Below the pieces are notes generated by a model, which did no database searches, was not told the origin of the DNA, and worked only from the letters and a program-made list of their open reading frames with translations. Positions 1 to 6,072 of a stretch of 11,069 nucleotides of DNA are shown here, in pieces. The DNA is taken from contig JALWKR010000250.1 of assembly GCA_027081375.1 (NCBI GenBank), positions 1 to 11,069 on the forward strand, given 5' to 3'. This DNA comes from Persephonella sp. Its GTDB lineage: Bacteria; Aquificota; Aquificia; Aquificales; Hydrogenothermaceae. Every line of letters starts with the position of its first letter. Within the stretch, counting starts at the first letter, position 1. Position numbers and translations under genes: made by a program.

Positions 1-384
1 CAGGAAAAGGCAAAGCAACTGTTAGAAGATTTTGGAATATATCATTTGAAAGATCAAAAAGCCTTTACTCTATCTGGTGGGGAAAGAAGAAGACTAGAGA
101 TAGCTAGATCTCTTATTATAAACCCTTCTTTTCTTTTGCTAGATGAACCTTTTGCAGGGGTTGATCCTGTATCAGTAAAGGAGATTAACAACTTGATAAA
201 AGAGCTTATAAAGAGAGATATTGGAGTTATCTTAACTGATCATAATGTTAGAGAAACATTAAGAATAACAGATAGAGCTTATATAATAGCCCATGGAAAA
301 GTTATTGCAGAAGGAACACCTGAAGAAATAGTTCAGGACGAAACTGTTAGAAAAATTTTCCTAGGAGAAGACTTTCAGCTTTGA
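1..384 (+). CDS. lptB: LPS export ABC transporter ATP-binding protein LptB (C-terminal part; 5' end outside window)
   Basis: The reading frame is open from base 1, so the gene starts before the window; the 127 visible residues are about half of a usual LptB of roughly 240. LptB is the cytoplasmic ATPase that drives LptFG to extract LPS from the inner membrane and push it along the LptC-LptA bridge. Visible parts are the ABC signature LSGGE followed by RRRLEIARSL, Walker B and D-loop LLLDEPFAGVDP, and the switch segment LTDHNVRETL. The terminal FLGEDFQL resembles the characteristic LptB ending (YLGEDFRL in E. coli). Walker A must lie upstream. The TTG at 46 is internal and not a start. The stop codon overlaps the next ATPase gene by 4 nt, indicating one transcript with translational coupling. 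The identity rests on the DHNVRETL and LGEDF signatures, which are quite specific. Confidence 0.93.
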   Translation, partial: QEKAKQLLEDFGIYHLKDQKAFTLSGGERRRLEIARSLIINPSFLLLDEPFAGVDPVSVKEINNLIKELIKRDIGVILTDHNVRETLRITDRAYIIAHGKVIAEGTPEEIVQDETVRKIFLGEDFQL

Positions 385-1166
385 AGAAAGTAAAGATAAA
401 GGTAGAAAATCTTACAAAGAAGTTTGGAGATAGAGTTATCCTTAAAGGAATATCCTTTGAGGTTTATGAAAAAGAAGTTTTTGTATTAATGGGTGGTAGT
501 GGTAGTGGGAAATCTACCACTATAAAACATATAATTGGTCTTTTAAAACCTACTTCTGGAAAGATTATAGTAGATGGCGTTGATATAACAACATTGACTA
601 AAAAAGAGCTAATAGAATTTAGAAAAAAAATGGGTTATCTGTTTCAGGAAGGAGCTTTGTTTGACAGTTTAAAAGTATGGGAAAATGTAGGTTTTTATTA
701 TTTAGAAAATACTAAAATGCCTGTTAAAGAAATTAGAAAACTTGCCAGCGAAAAACTTGCTCTTGTTGGGTTAAAAGGAATAGAAGAGCTTTATCCTTCT
801 GAACTTTCAGGAGGTATGAGGAAAAGGGTTTCTCTAGCAAGGGCAATATCAACAAATCCTGAGATTGTTTTATACGATGAACCAAGCTCAGGACTTGATC
901 CTGTAACAAGTGCCATGATAGACAATCTAATTCTTTCTTTGAGGGATAACATAGGAGTAACATCTATTGTTGTTACTCACGATTTAGATAGTGCATTTAC
1001 CATAGCTGATAGAATTGCCATGATACATAAGGGAGTTATCTATGCTATAGGAACCCCTGAGGAGATAAAAAATCATCCTGATCCTGTTGTTCAGCAGTTT
1101 ATAAATAGAAAAGCAGAAGGTCCTATAACTGAAGAGCTTTTTAAAGAGATGCAGAAAGAAAGTTAA
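381..1166 (+). CDS. mlaF: MlaF-like ABC transporter ATP-binding protein (phospholipid/organic solvent transport)
   Basis: A complete ABC ATPase of 261 residues. Walker A GGSGSGKS is at about 38-45, Q-loop Gln at 89, signature LSGGM at 142-146, Walker B IVLYDE at 162-167, D-loop SGLD at 170-173 and the switch His at 200. LSGGM followed by RKRVSLARAI, the segment LFQEGALFDSLKVWENV after the Q-loop and the C-terminal extension after HPDPVVQQFI are typical of MlaF/MCE-system ATPases. In Mla systems MlaF pairs with permease MlaE and substrate protein MlaD to move phospholipids between the two membranes. No permease or MCE protein is in the window, so the partners are elsewhere. The start is TTG at 381, overlapping the lptB stop as TTGA; the purine run AGGAGAAG at 363-370 is the likely ribosome binding site, rather distant, so coupling to lptB is expected. 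No ATG occurs near the N-terminus. LptB and Mla genes are also close neighbours in E. coli. Confidence 0.88.
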   Translation: MKKVKIKVENLTKKFGDRVILKGISFEVYEKEVFVLMGGSGSGKSTTIKHIIGLLKPTSGKIIVDGVDITTLTKKELIEFRKKMGYLFQEGALFDSLKVWENVGFYYLENTKMPVKEIRKLASEKLALVGLKGIEELYPSELSGGMRKRVSLARAISTNPEIVLYDEPSSGLDPVTSAMIDNLILSLRDNIGVTSIVVTHDLDSAFTIADRIAMIHKGVIYAIGTPEEIKNHPDPVVQQFINRKAEGPITEELFKEMQKES

Positions 1167-1178
1167 AAGGAGTTTTAG

Positions 1179-1712
1179 ATGGAGATAAAAGGAAGAAAAG
1201 CAGAAATTCTTATTTCTGAAAAAGATATAAAAAACAAGGTAAAACAGTTAGCAAAAGATATCGCCTCAGATTTTGAAAATAAAGAAATACTAGTTGTTGG
1301 AATACTAAAAGGTGCTTTTATCTTTACTGCAGATTTAGTTAGAGAGCTTCAAGAGTATCTAAATGTGAAAATAGATTTTATACAGGTTTCTTCTTATCAC
1401 ACAGGAATGGAAAGCTCAGGAGAGGTTATCTTTGTAAAAGATATGTCAATAGATATAAAAGGGAAAAATGTTCTTATAGTGGATGACATTATAGACACAG
1501 GTAGAACGCTGGAAGCTCTAGTTGAAGCTTTAAAGCAGAGAGAACCAAATATCTTAAAAACCTGCGTTTTGCTTGATAAAAAAGAAAGAAGAGAAGTAAA
1601 CTACAATGCAGATTTTGTTGGATTTGTGATACCTGATAAATTTGTTATTGGATATGGTTTAGACTGGGCTGAGGAAGGTAGAGCTTTCAAAGATATATAC
1701 GCTATTGTTTAG
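1179..1712 (+). CDS. hpt: Hypoxanthine phosphoribosyltransferase
   Basis: A cytosolic purine salvage enzyme that joins hypoxanthine (and usually guanine) to PRPP, giving IMP or GMP. At 177 residues it has the normal bacterial HPRT length. The PRPP-binding motif VLIVDDIIDTGRT is at residues 98-110 with the acidic pair D102/D103. The PPi loop LKG is at 43-45, the flexible-loop segment SSYHTG at 71-76, and the purine-recognition stretch near the C-terminus includes KFVIGYGLDW. ATG at 1179 is preceded by AAAGGAG at 1166-1172 with 6 nt spacing. It lies 12 nt after the MlaF-like gene and is probably in the same operon, without an obvious functional link. Its last 11 nt overlap the end of ribD on the other strand, and a 10-bp inverted repeat spans the overlap. 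Guanine/xanthine preference cannot be told from sequence alone. Confidence 0.95.
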   Translation: MEIKGRKAEILISEKDIKNKVKQLAKDIASDFENKEILVVGILKGAFIFTADLVRELQEYLNVKIDFIQVSSYHTGMESSGEVIFVKDMSIDIKGKNVLIVDDIIDTGRTLEALVEALKQREPNILKTCVLLDKKERREVNYNADFVGFVIPDKFVIGYGLDWAEEGRAFKDIYAIV

Positions 1713-1721
1713 AAAGCTCTA
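1679..1721. repeat. 10-bp perfect inverted repeat around the overlapping hpt and ribD stop codons
   Basis: TAGAGCTTTC at 1679-1688 is the exact reverse complement of GAAAGCTCTA at 1712-1721, with a 23-nt AT-rich interval holding the 11-nt convergent overlap of hpt and ribD. The two genes thus end in similar codons read from opposite strands. It may fold as a hairpin at the 3' end of both mRNAs. No T-run follows on either strand, so it is not a canonical intrinsic terminator. With no spacer between the genes, it is the only visible candidate for a 3'-end structure. Confidence 0.6.
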
Positions 1722-2805
1722 TAAGAATATCTTCCCCAAGTTCTAAAGTTTTTTTCCTTTTTAGCTTTACTGCATCTTTTATATCTTTTATTCCAAGTTT
1801 GCCTATAGAAGATATTCCTTCCTCTCCTATTATCTTAGGAGCAACAAAAAGGGAGATTTTGTCATATATACCTTCTTTTATAAACTGTGTTATAAGATTT
1901 TTTCCCCCTTCAACAAGAAGATGAACAATCTCTTCCCTGTATAAAACATTAAGAATATCTGTAATAGAGAACTTTTCCTCTTTTAGAGGAAGAATAATAA
2001 CTTTTATATTTTCTCTTTTTTCAAGATCCCTTATTTTCTCTTTATCTGCTTTATCTAAAGTTATAACAATGGTTTCTGCAGATTTATCAAAGATATTAAA
2101 ATCTAAAGGAGTTTTTAAATCTTTATCTACTAAAACTCTTTTTGGTTGTTTTTCTGTTTCTACATGTCTTACAGTTAAAGAGGGATTATCTGCTAAAGCT
2201 GTTCCAACTCCCACCATTATAGCTGTAGCTTCTTTTCTAAGTTTATGAGCGTACTTTCTTGCTTCCTTTCCTGTTATCCATTTAGAAGAACCTGTATAAG
2301 TAGCAATCTTTCCATCAATACTTTGAGCTATCTTAAGATGAACAAAAGGCCTCTTTTCTGTTATGTAAACAAAAAAGTCCTCATTAAGCTCTTTAGCTTC
2401 TTCTTCTAAAACCCCTGTTTTAACATCAATTCCTTTTTCTTTTAATATTTCAATCCCTTTTCCTGCAACCTGTGGATTTGGGTCTAGTGTTGCAATGACA
2501 ACTCTTTTTATTTTGTTGTCTATGATAGCTTCTGTGCAGGGTGGTGTTTTTCCATAGTGACAGCATGGTTCAAGAGTAACATACATTGTTGCCCCTTCTA
2601 TGTTATATCCTTTTTCTAATGCATCTTTTATAGCTTCTCTTTCTGCATGGGGTTTTCCTGCTTTTTCATGAAAACCTTTTCCTATAATTTTTCCATCTTT
2701 TACTATAACAGCTCCAACAGTAGGATTTGGGTGGGTTAAGCCTTTTCTCTTTCTTGCTAGTTCTATAGCTTCTTTCATATATTTTTCATCAAGATTATTT
2801 TCCAT
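1702..2805 (-). CDS. ribD: Bifunctional riboflavin biosynthesis protein RibD (pyrimidine deaminase / uracil reductase)
   Basis: This 367-residue cytosolic enzyme carries out two successive riboflavin steps: deamination of the 2,5-diaminopyrimidine from GTP, then NADPH reduction of the ribosyl side chain. The N-terminal deaminase has HPNPTVGAVIV at 25-35, zinc ligand His53 with catalytic Glu55 in HAE (53-55), and zinc ligands Cys81 and Cys90 in EPCCHYGKTPPC (79-90). The reductase begins near 153 with RPFVHLKIAQSIDGKIA, followed by GSSKWITG, the NADPH-site segment VGVGTALADNP and the late LVEGG motif. Both halves are intact and length is normal. ATG at 2805 is preceded on its strand by GAGGA (2815-2819) with 9 nt spacing. 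It is divergent from coaBC over 67 nt. No other riboflavin gene is in the window, and the short leader has no room for an FMN riboswitch. Confidence 0.96.
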   Translation of the reverse strand: MENNLDEKYMKEAIELARKRKGLTHPNPTVGAVIVKDGKIIGKGFHEKAGKPHAEREAIKDALEKGYNIEGATMYVTLEPCCHYGKTPPCTEAIIDNKIKRVVIATLDPNPQVAGKGIEILKEKGIDVKTGVLEEEAKELNEDFFVYITEKRPFVHLKIAQSIDGKIATYTGSSKWITGKEARKYAHKLRKEATAIMVGVGTALADNPSLTVRHVETEKQPKRVLVDKDLKTPLDFNIFDKSAETIVITLDKADKEKIRDLEKRENIKVIILPLKEEKFSITDILNVLYREEIVHLLVEGGKNLITQFIKEGIYDKISLFVAPKIIGEEGISSIGKLGIKDIKDAVKLKRKKTLELGEDILIELSKQ

Positions 2806-2835
2806 TCTCAGTCTTCCTCAAAATTTTTTTGTCTA

Positions 2836-2841
2836 TATAAT
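2836..2841 (+). promoter_or_regulatory. Probable -10 element for coaBC
   Basis: A perfect TATAAT lies in the 67-nt gap between the divergent ribD and coaBC genes, 31 nt before the coaBC ATG, which gives a leader of about 25 nt. No good TTGACA-like hexamer occurs 16-18 nt upstream, so the call rests on the -10 and position. The gap must also hold the ribD promoter; only a weak TATAGA (2832-2837, minus strand) is visible for it. Confidence 0.45.
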
Positions 2842-2872
2842 TTTATTGAAAAATTTTAAACAGGAGTTTTTT

Positions 2873-4042
2873 ATGCTCTGGAAAGATAAAAAGGTTTTAG
2901 TAGGGGTTACTGGTTCAATAGCTTCTTACAAAGCTTGTGAGCTAATAAGACATTTTCAAAAAAAGGGAGCAGAAGTAAGGGTTACAGCTACACCTTCAGC
3001 TTTAGAGTTTGTAGGAAAACTTACCTTTAAAGCTTTAACGGGAGAGGAGGTTTTATCAGACTGGAGAGATGGAAAAACAGGTCTTGAGCATATATTCTGG
3101 GCTAGATGGCCTGATGTTTTTGTTATAGCTCCTGCGTCAGCAAACACAATAGCAAAGCTGAGAATTGGATTAACAGATAATTTTTTAACCTCTTTAGCTT
3201 TAGCCTATGAAAAGCCTATTGTTATAGCCCCTGCAATGAATACAAAGATGTATAAAAATCCTGCAACAAAAGAAAATATATCTGTTTTAAAAGAAAGGGG
3301 ACATCTATTTGTAGAACCTGCTGAAGGAGAACTTGCCTGTGGAGAGGAAGGAGAAGGAAAACTTGCAAATATAGAAGATATAGAAACTGTAGCTTTGTAT
3401 ACTGTCTTACCAAAACCTTTAAAAGGAAAGAAAGTCCTTGTTACAGCTGGAGGAACAAGGGAACATTTTGACCCTATTAGGTATATATCAAATGCTTCTT
3501 CTGGGCAGATGGGATATGCTTTAGCTAAGATGGCTTATGCTTTAGGAGGAGATGTTATTTTGATATCTGCTCCAACATGTTTAAAAACTCCTTACGGGGT
3601 AAAAAGGATTGATGTTGTATCTGCCATTGATATGTATGAAGCTGTTTTAAAATATCTTCCTGAAGTAGACGTTATAATAATGAACGCAGCTGTTGCTGAC
3701 TTTAGACCAAAAACCTTTAGTAAAGAAAAACTAAAAAAAGCTAAGGAAAGCCCTGTAGTTGAACTTGAGACTAACCCAGATATACTAAAAACCATTGGAG
3801 AGAAAAAGAGAGAAGATCAGATACTAATAGGTTTTGCTGCAGAAAGCAGCAATTTAATTGAAAATGCAAAAGATAAGCTAAAGAGAAAAAAACTAGATGT
3901 TATAGTTGGAAATCTTTTAGATGTTTTCAGTAAAGAAACTCACAAAGGTATTATTCTCTTTAAAGATGGAAAGATGGTAGAAATACCACCAATGGATAAA
4001 GAAAGCTCTGCTCTTTTTATACTTGAAAGCATATTTTTATAA
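2873..4042 (+). CDS. coaBC: Bifunctional CoaBC: phosphopantothenoylcysteine decarboxylase / phosphopantothenate-cysteine ligase
   Basis: A soluble flavoprotein for two coenzyme A steps: CoaB couples 4'-phosphopantothenate to cysteine using CTP, and CoaC decarboxylates the product to 4'-phosphopantetheine. From ATG 2873 it has 389 residues. CoaC has VGVTGSIASYKA at 10-21, catalytic His73, FMN/substrate motif PAMN at 120-123 and redox Cys156 in ELACGEEGEG. CoaB begins near 186 with KVLVTAGGTRE and has SNASSGQMG at 206-214, AAVADFRP at 272-279 and the Lys cluster at 286-289. The upstream in-frame TTG at 2846 would add 9 residues but lies close to the promoter. ATG 2873 has AGGAG at 2862-2866 with 6 nt spacing and gives the usual N-terminus, so I chose it. 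It is transcribed singly; only 77 nt separate it from the next + gene, and no terminator hairpin is seen there. Confidence 0.96.
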   Translation: MLWKDKKVLVGVTGSIASYKACELIRHFQKKGAEVRVTATPSALEFVGKLTFKALTGEEVLSDWRDGKTGLEHIFWARWPDVFVIAPASANTIAKLRIGLTDNFLTSLALAYEKPIVIAPAMNTKMYKNPATKENISVLKERGHLFVEPAEGELACGEEGEGKLANIEDIETVALYTVLPKPLKGKKVLVTAGGTREHFDPIRYISNASSGQMGYALAKMAYALGGDVILISAPTCLKTPYGVKRIDVVSAIDMYEAVLKYLPEVDVIIMNAAVADFRPKTFSKEKLKKAKESPVVELETNPDILKTIGEKKREDQILIGFAAESSNLIENAKDKLKRKKLDVIVGNLLDVFSKETHKGIILFKDGKMVEIPPMDKESSALFILESIFL

Positions 4043-4119
4043 TCCTGCTGTTTCTCATAGTTTTAATATGTCTCATTCCTGATACTTAAACTAGAAAAAT
4101 CACAAAGGAGGTTTGTGCA

Positions 4120-4623
4120 ATGAAAAAATTAATAACAGCTGTTTCTATAGCAGTTGCGTCTTTAACATTTTCTTATACTCCATCGTTTGCTCACTGCGAA
4201 ATTCCTTGTGGTATTTACGATGATGAGGCAAGGGTTCATCAAATTCAGGAGTATATTTTAACTATTGAAAAATCTATGCGAGCTATTCAGGAGCTATCAA
4301 AAGGATTAAATGATCCTTTAACATTAAATCAGGTTGTTAGATGGATTGATAATAAAGATGCTCACGCAAGAAAAATACAGGAGATAGTTTGGCAGTACTT
4401 CTTTACTCAAAGAGTTAAACCTGTTGACCCTAAAGATAAAGAAAAGTATGAAAAGTATTTAAAAGAGCTTGAACTTTTAAACAAGTTATCTTTCTATGCT
4501 ATGAAAGCAAAACAGTCTGTAGATATTAAAGTAGTTGATAAGTTAAGAGAAACTTTAGAAAAGTTTGAAGAGGTTTACTTTGGAAAGAAACATATAGAAG
4601 AACATCATAAACATGAGCATTAA
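4120..4623 (+). CDS. sodN: Secreted nickel-type superoxide dismutase (NiSOD) with Sec signal peptide and His-rich tail
   Basis: A 167-residue protein. Residues 1-24 form a classical Sec signal peptide (MKK, hydrophobic core, then PSFA) and cleavage after Ala24 leaves HCEIPCGIY as the mature N-terminus. This matches the nickel hook of NiSOD (HCDLPCGVY in Streptomyces as I recall): His1, Cys2, Pro5, Cys6, Gly7 and Tyr9 fall at the same numbers. The remainder is helical, with KIQEIVWQYF and KYLKELELLNKL where the NiSOD helix bundle would be. NiSOD converts superoxide to peroxide and oxygen. Cytosolic NiSODs need a dedicated peptidase to expose His1; here signal peptidase I would do so, implying a periplasmic enzyme. 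The mature length of 143 exceeds the usual approximately 117. Part of the excess is the tail at 158-167, with 5 His in 10 residues. AAAGGAGG at 4104-4111 precedes ATG by 8 nt. No sodX-like peptidase is adjacent. Family identity is strong; activity is inferred. Confidence 0.85.
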   Translation: MKKLITAVSIAVASLTFSYTPSFAHCEIPCGIYDDEARVHQIQEYILTIEKSMRAIQELSKGLNDPLTLNQVVRWIDNKDAHARKIQEIVWQYFFTQRVKPVDPKDKEKYEKYLKELELLNKLSFYAMKAKQSVDIKVVDKLRETLEKFEEVYFGKKHIEEHHKHEH

Positions 4624-4626
4624 TAG

Positions 4627-4648
4627 AAGGGGCTAAAAGCCCCTTTTT
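4627..4648 (+). terminator. Rho-independent terminator of the NiSOD gene
   Basis: AAGGGGCT (4627-4634) pairs with AGCCCCTT (4638-4645) around a 3-nt AAA loop, followed by TTTTT up to 4648. It lies 3 nt after the stop codon. The stop codon of convergent trmFO sits inside this T-run (4647-4649). In the trmFO direction the stem is followed by a mixed sequence, so termination there should be weaker. Confidence 0.88.
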
Positions 4649-5969
4649 ATGCAGAAACAGAAGAGAGATCCTTAACAAACTTTTCCATATCTCTTAATGC
4701 TCTTTCAGCTTTAAGAAGTTTTCTTTTTCTTTTATCCCTTACTTTTTTTCCTTTTAAATTAGGTAAAAGAGCAAAGTTTGGGTTCATTGGCTGAAGCTCT
4801 TCTTTTGGTTCTGTTATGTATTTAACAAGTCCTCCTAGCATTGTTGTTTCAGGAGGAACAACTGGTTCTTCACCCTTTAGTATCTTTACTGCATTAATTC
4901 CTGCTAAAATACCTGTTGCTGAAGATGCAGCATATCCTTCAACACCAGTTATCTGCCCTGCAAAAAGTATATTTGGTCTTTCTTTCATTTGAAGAGTAGG
5001 TTTTAACACTTTTTGAGATTGAATAAATGTATTTCTATGTATTGAACCAAGTCTTACAAACACTGCATCTTTTAAAGCTGGTATAAGTCTAAATATTCTT
5101 TTTTGCTCAGGATATTTAAGTTTTGTTTGAAATCCAACCATGGATAAAAGGCTTCCTTCTTTATTCTCCTTCCTAAGCTGAACTACAGCAAAAGGCTGTT
5201 TACCTGTTCTTGGATCAACTAACCCAACAGGTTTCATAGGACCAAAAAGTAATGTTTGCTTTCCTCTTCTTGCAATCTCCTCTATAGGAAGACATCCTTC
5301 AAAAAATACAGCTCTCTCAAAATCTTTTAAAGGAACCTGTTTCCCTTTTAAAAGCTCTTCATAAAATCTTTCATACTCTTCCTCTGTTAAAACACAGTTA
5401 AAATAGTCTCCTTCTCCTTTTCCGTATCTATCTCCCCAAAATCCTTTTGAAAAATCAACAGTTTCAGCGTCAACAGTAGGAGCTATAGCATCGTAGAAGT
5501 ATAGATGTTCCTGTCCTGTTAGCTTTTGAATTTCTTTAGAGAGTTCTTCTGAAGTTAAAGGTCCTGTAGCTATTACAACAACTTCATAGTTTTCAGGAAT
5601 TTTTTTAACTTCTTCTCTTATTACGTTTATGTTAGGGTGATTTTCTAAAGTCTCTGTTATCTTCTGAGAAAACTTCTCCCTATCAACTGCCAGAGCTCCA
5701 CCAGCAGGAACGCTAAACTCCTCGGCTGTTTTAACAACAAGAGAGTTAAGCATTTTCATCTCTTCTTTTAAAAGACCTGCTCCTGTTGTTATCTCTTTTC
5801 CACCTAAAGAGTTAGAGCAAACAAGCTCAGCAAATTTATCTGTTCTGTGAGCTGGAGTTTTTTTCTGTGGTCTCATTTCATAAAGGTCTACTTCAAATCC
5901 CTCATTTGCTATCCTGTAAGCTGCTTCACTACCAGCAAGACCTGCTCCTATTACTGCTACTTTTGCCAT
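4647..5969 (-). CDS. trmFO: Methylenetetrahydrofolate-tRNA-(uracil-5-)-methyltransferase TrmFO
   Basis: A 440-residue FAD/folate enzyme that makes 5-methyluridine at position 54 of the tRNA T-loop, taking the carbon from methylenetetrahydrofolate rather than SAM. The N-terminus [16 protein letters not shown] is the FAD dinucleotide fold (GAGLAG at 8-13). It is followed by YEMRP, TPAHRTD, and Cys51 in [10 protein letters not shown]. The second conserved Cys226 is in [30 protein letters not shown] at 159-173, the [15 protein letters not shown] segment and the late [12 protein letters not shown] segment are all family signatures. Length is normal and no key residue is missing. ATG at 5969 is preceded by AAGGTG (5976-5981, minus strand) with 6 nt spacing. 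It lies 102 nt downstream of the TonB receptor but has its own TATAAT, so it may be transcribed independently. Its stop is in the T-run of the NiSOD terminator. Confidence 0.97.
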   Translation of the reverse strand: MAKVAVIGAGLAGSEAAYRIANEGFEVDLYEMRPQKKTPAHRTDKFAELVCSNSLGGKEITTGAGLLKEEMKMLNSLVVKTAEEFSVPAGGALAVDREKFSQKITETLENHPNINVIREEVKKIPENYEVVVIATGPLTSEELSKEIQKLTGQEHLYFYDAIAPTVDAETVDFSKGFWGDRYGKGEGDYFNCVLTEEEYERFYEELLKGKQVPLKDFERAVFFEGCLPIEEIARRGKQTLLFGPMKPVGLVDPRTGKQPFAVVQLRKENKEGSLLSMVGFQTKLKYPEQKRIFRLIPALKDAVFVRLGSIHRNTFIQSQKVLKPTLQMKERPNILFAGQITGVEGYAASSATGILAGINAVKILKGEEPVVPPETTMLGGLVKYITEPKEELQPMNPNFALLPNLKGKKVRDKRKRKLLKAERALRDMEKFVKDLSSVSA

Positions 5970-6027
5970 TTTTCACACCTTAAGTTTTTATTTTTGCTAA
6001 AAATTTATACTTCTTTTAGAAAATTCA

Positions 6028-6043
6028 AATGAGAATTATTATA
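6028..6043 (-). promoter_or_regulatory. Probable trmFO -10 box overlapping a Fur-box-like sequence
   Basis: On the minus strand TATAAT occupies 6043-6038, about 70 nt before the trmFO ATG. No convincing -35 is visible, because that position falls inside the adjacent hairpin. On the plus strand 6028-6042 reads AATGAGAATTATTAT, matching 13 of 15 positions of the central part of the E. coli Fur consensus (AATGATAATCATTAT). The outer positions do not match, and AT-rich DNA produces such matches by chance, so the operator reading is tentative. Confidence 0.4.
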
Positions 6044-6050
6044 GGAGATT

Positions 6051-6072
6051 AGAGGGCTTAAAGCCCTCTTTT
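6051..6072. terminator. Hairpin at the 3' end of the TonB receptor gene
   Basis: AGAGGGCT (6051-6058) pairs with AGCCCTCT (6062-6069) around a 3-nt loop. The T-run follows it on the plus strand, but the gene it ends is on the minus strand, where the stem is followed by AATCTCC instead of a U-tract. It is well placed, just after the receptor stop codon, but lacks the tail of a canonical terminator in the relevant direction. It may be a weak terminator or an mRNA-stabilising hairpin that allows read-through into trmFO. Confidence 0.6.

Noticed and set aside
733..963. Antisense open frame inside the MlaF-like gene, and similar ones in coaBC, the receptor, the OmpA gene and hpt/trmFO neighbourhoods
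   Set aside because: They overlap well-supported genes in other frames, have low-complexity Leu/Phe/Ser composition, no ribosome binding sites and no recognisable domains.
2806..2872. FMN riboswitch upstream of ribD
   Set aside because: The whole divergent gap is 67 nt, too short for an FMN element, and no conserved RFN sequence is visible.
2846..2872. Upstream TTG start for coaBC
   Set aside because: It would sit only 4 nt after the -10 box, and the ATG at 2873 has a good ribosome binding site and the family's usual N-terminus.
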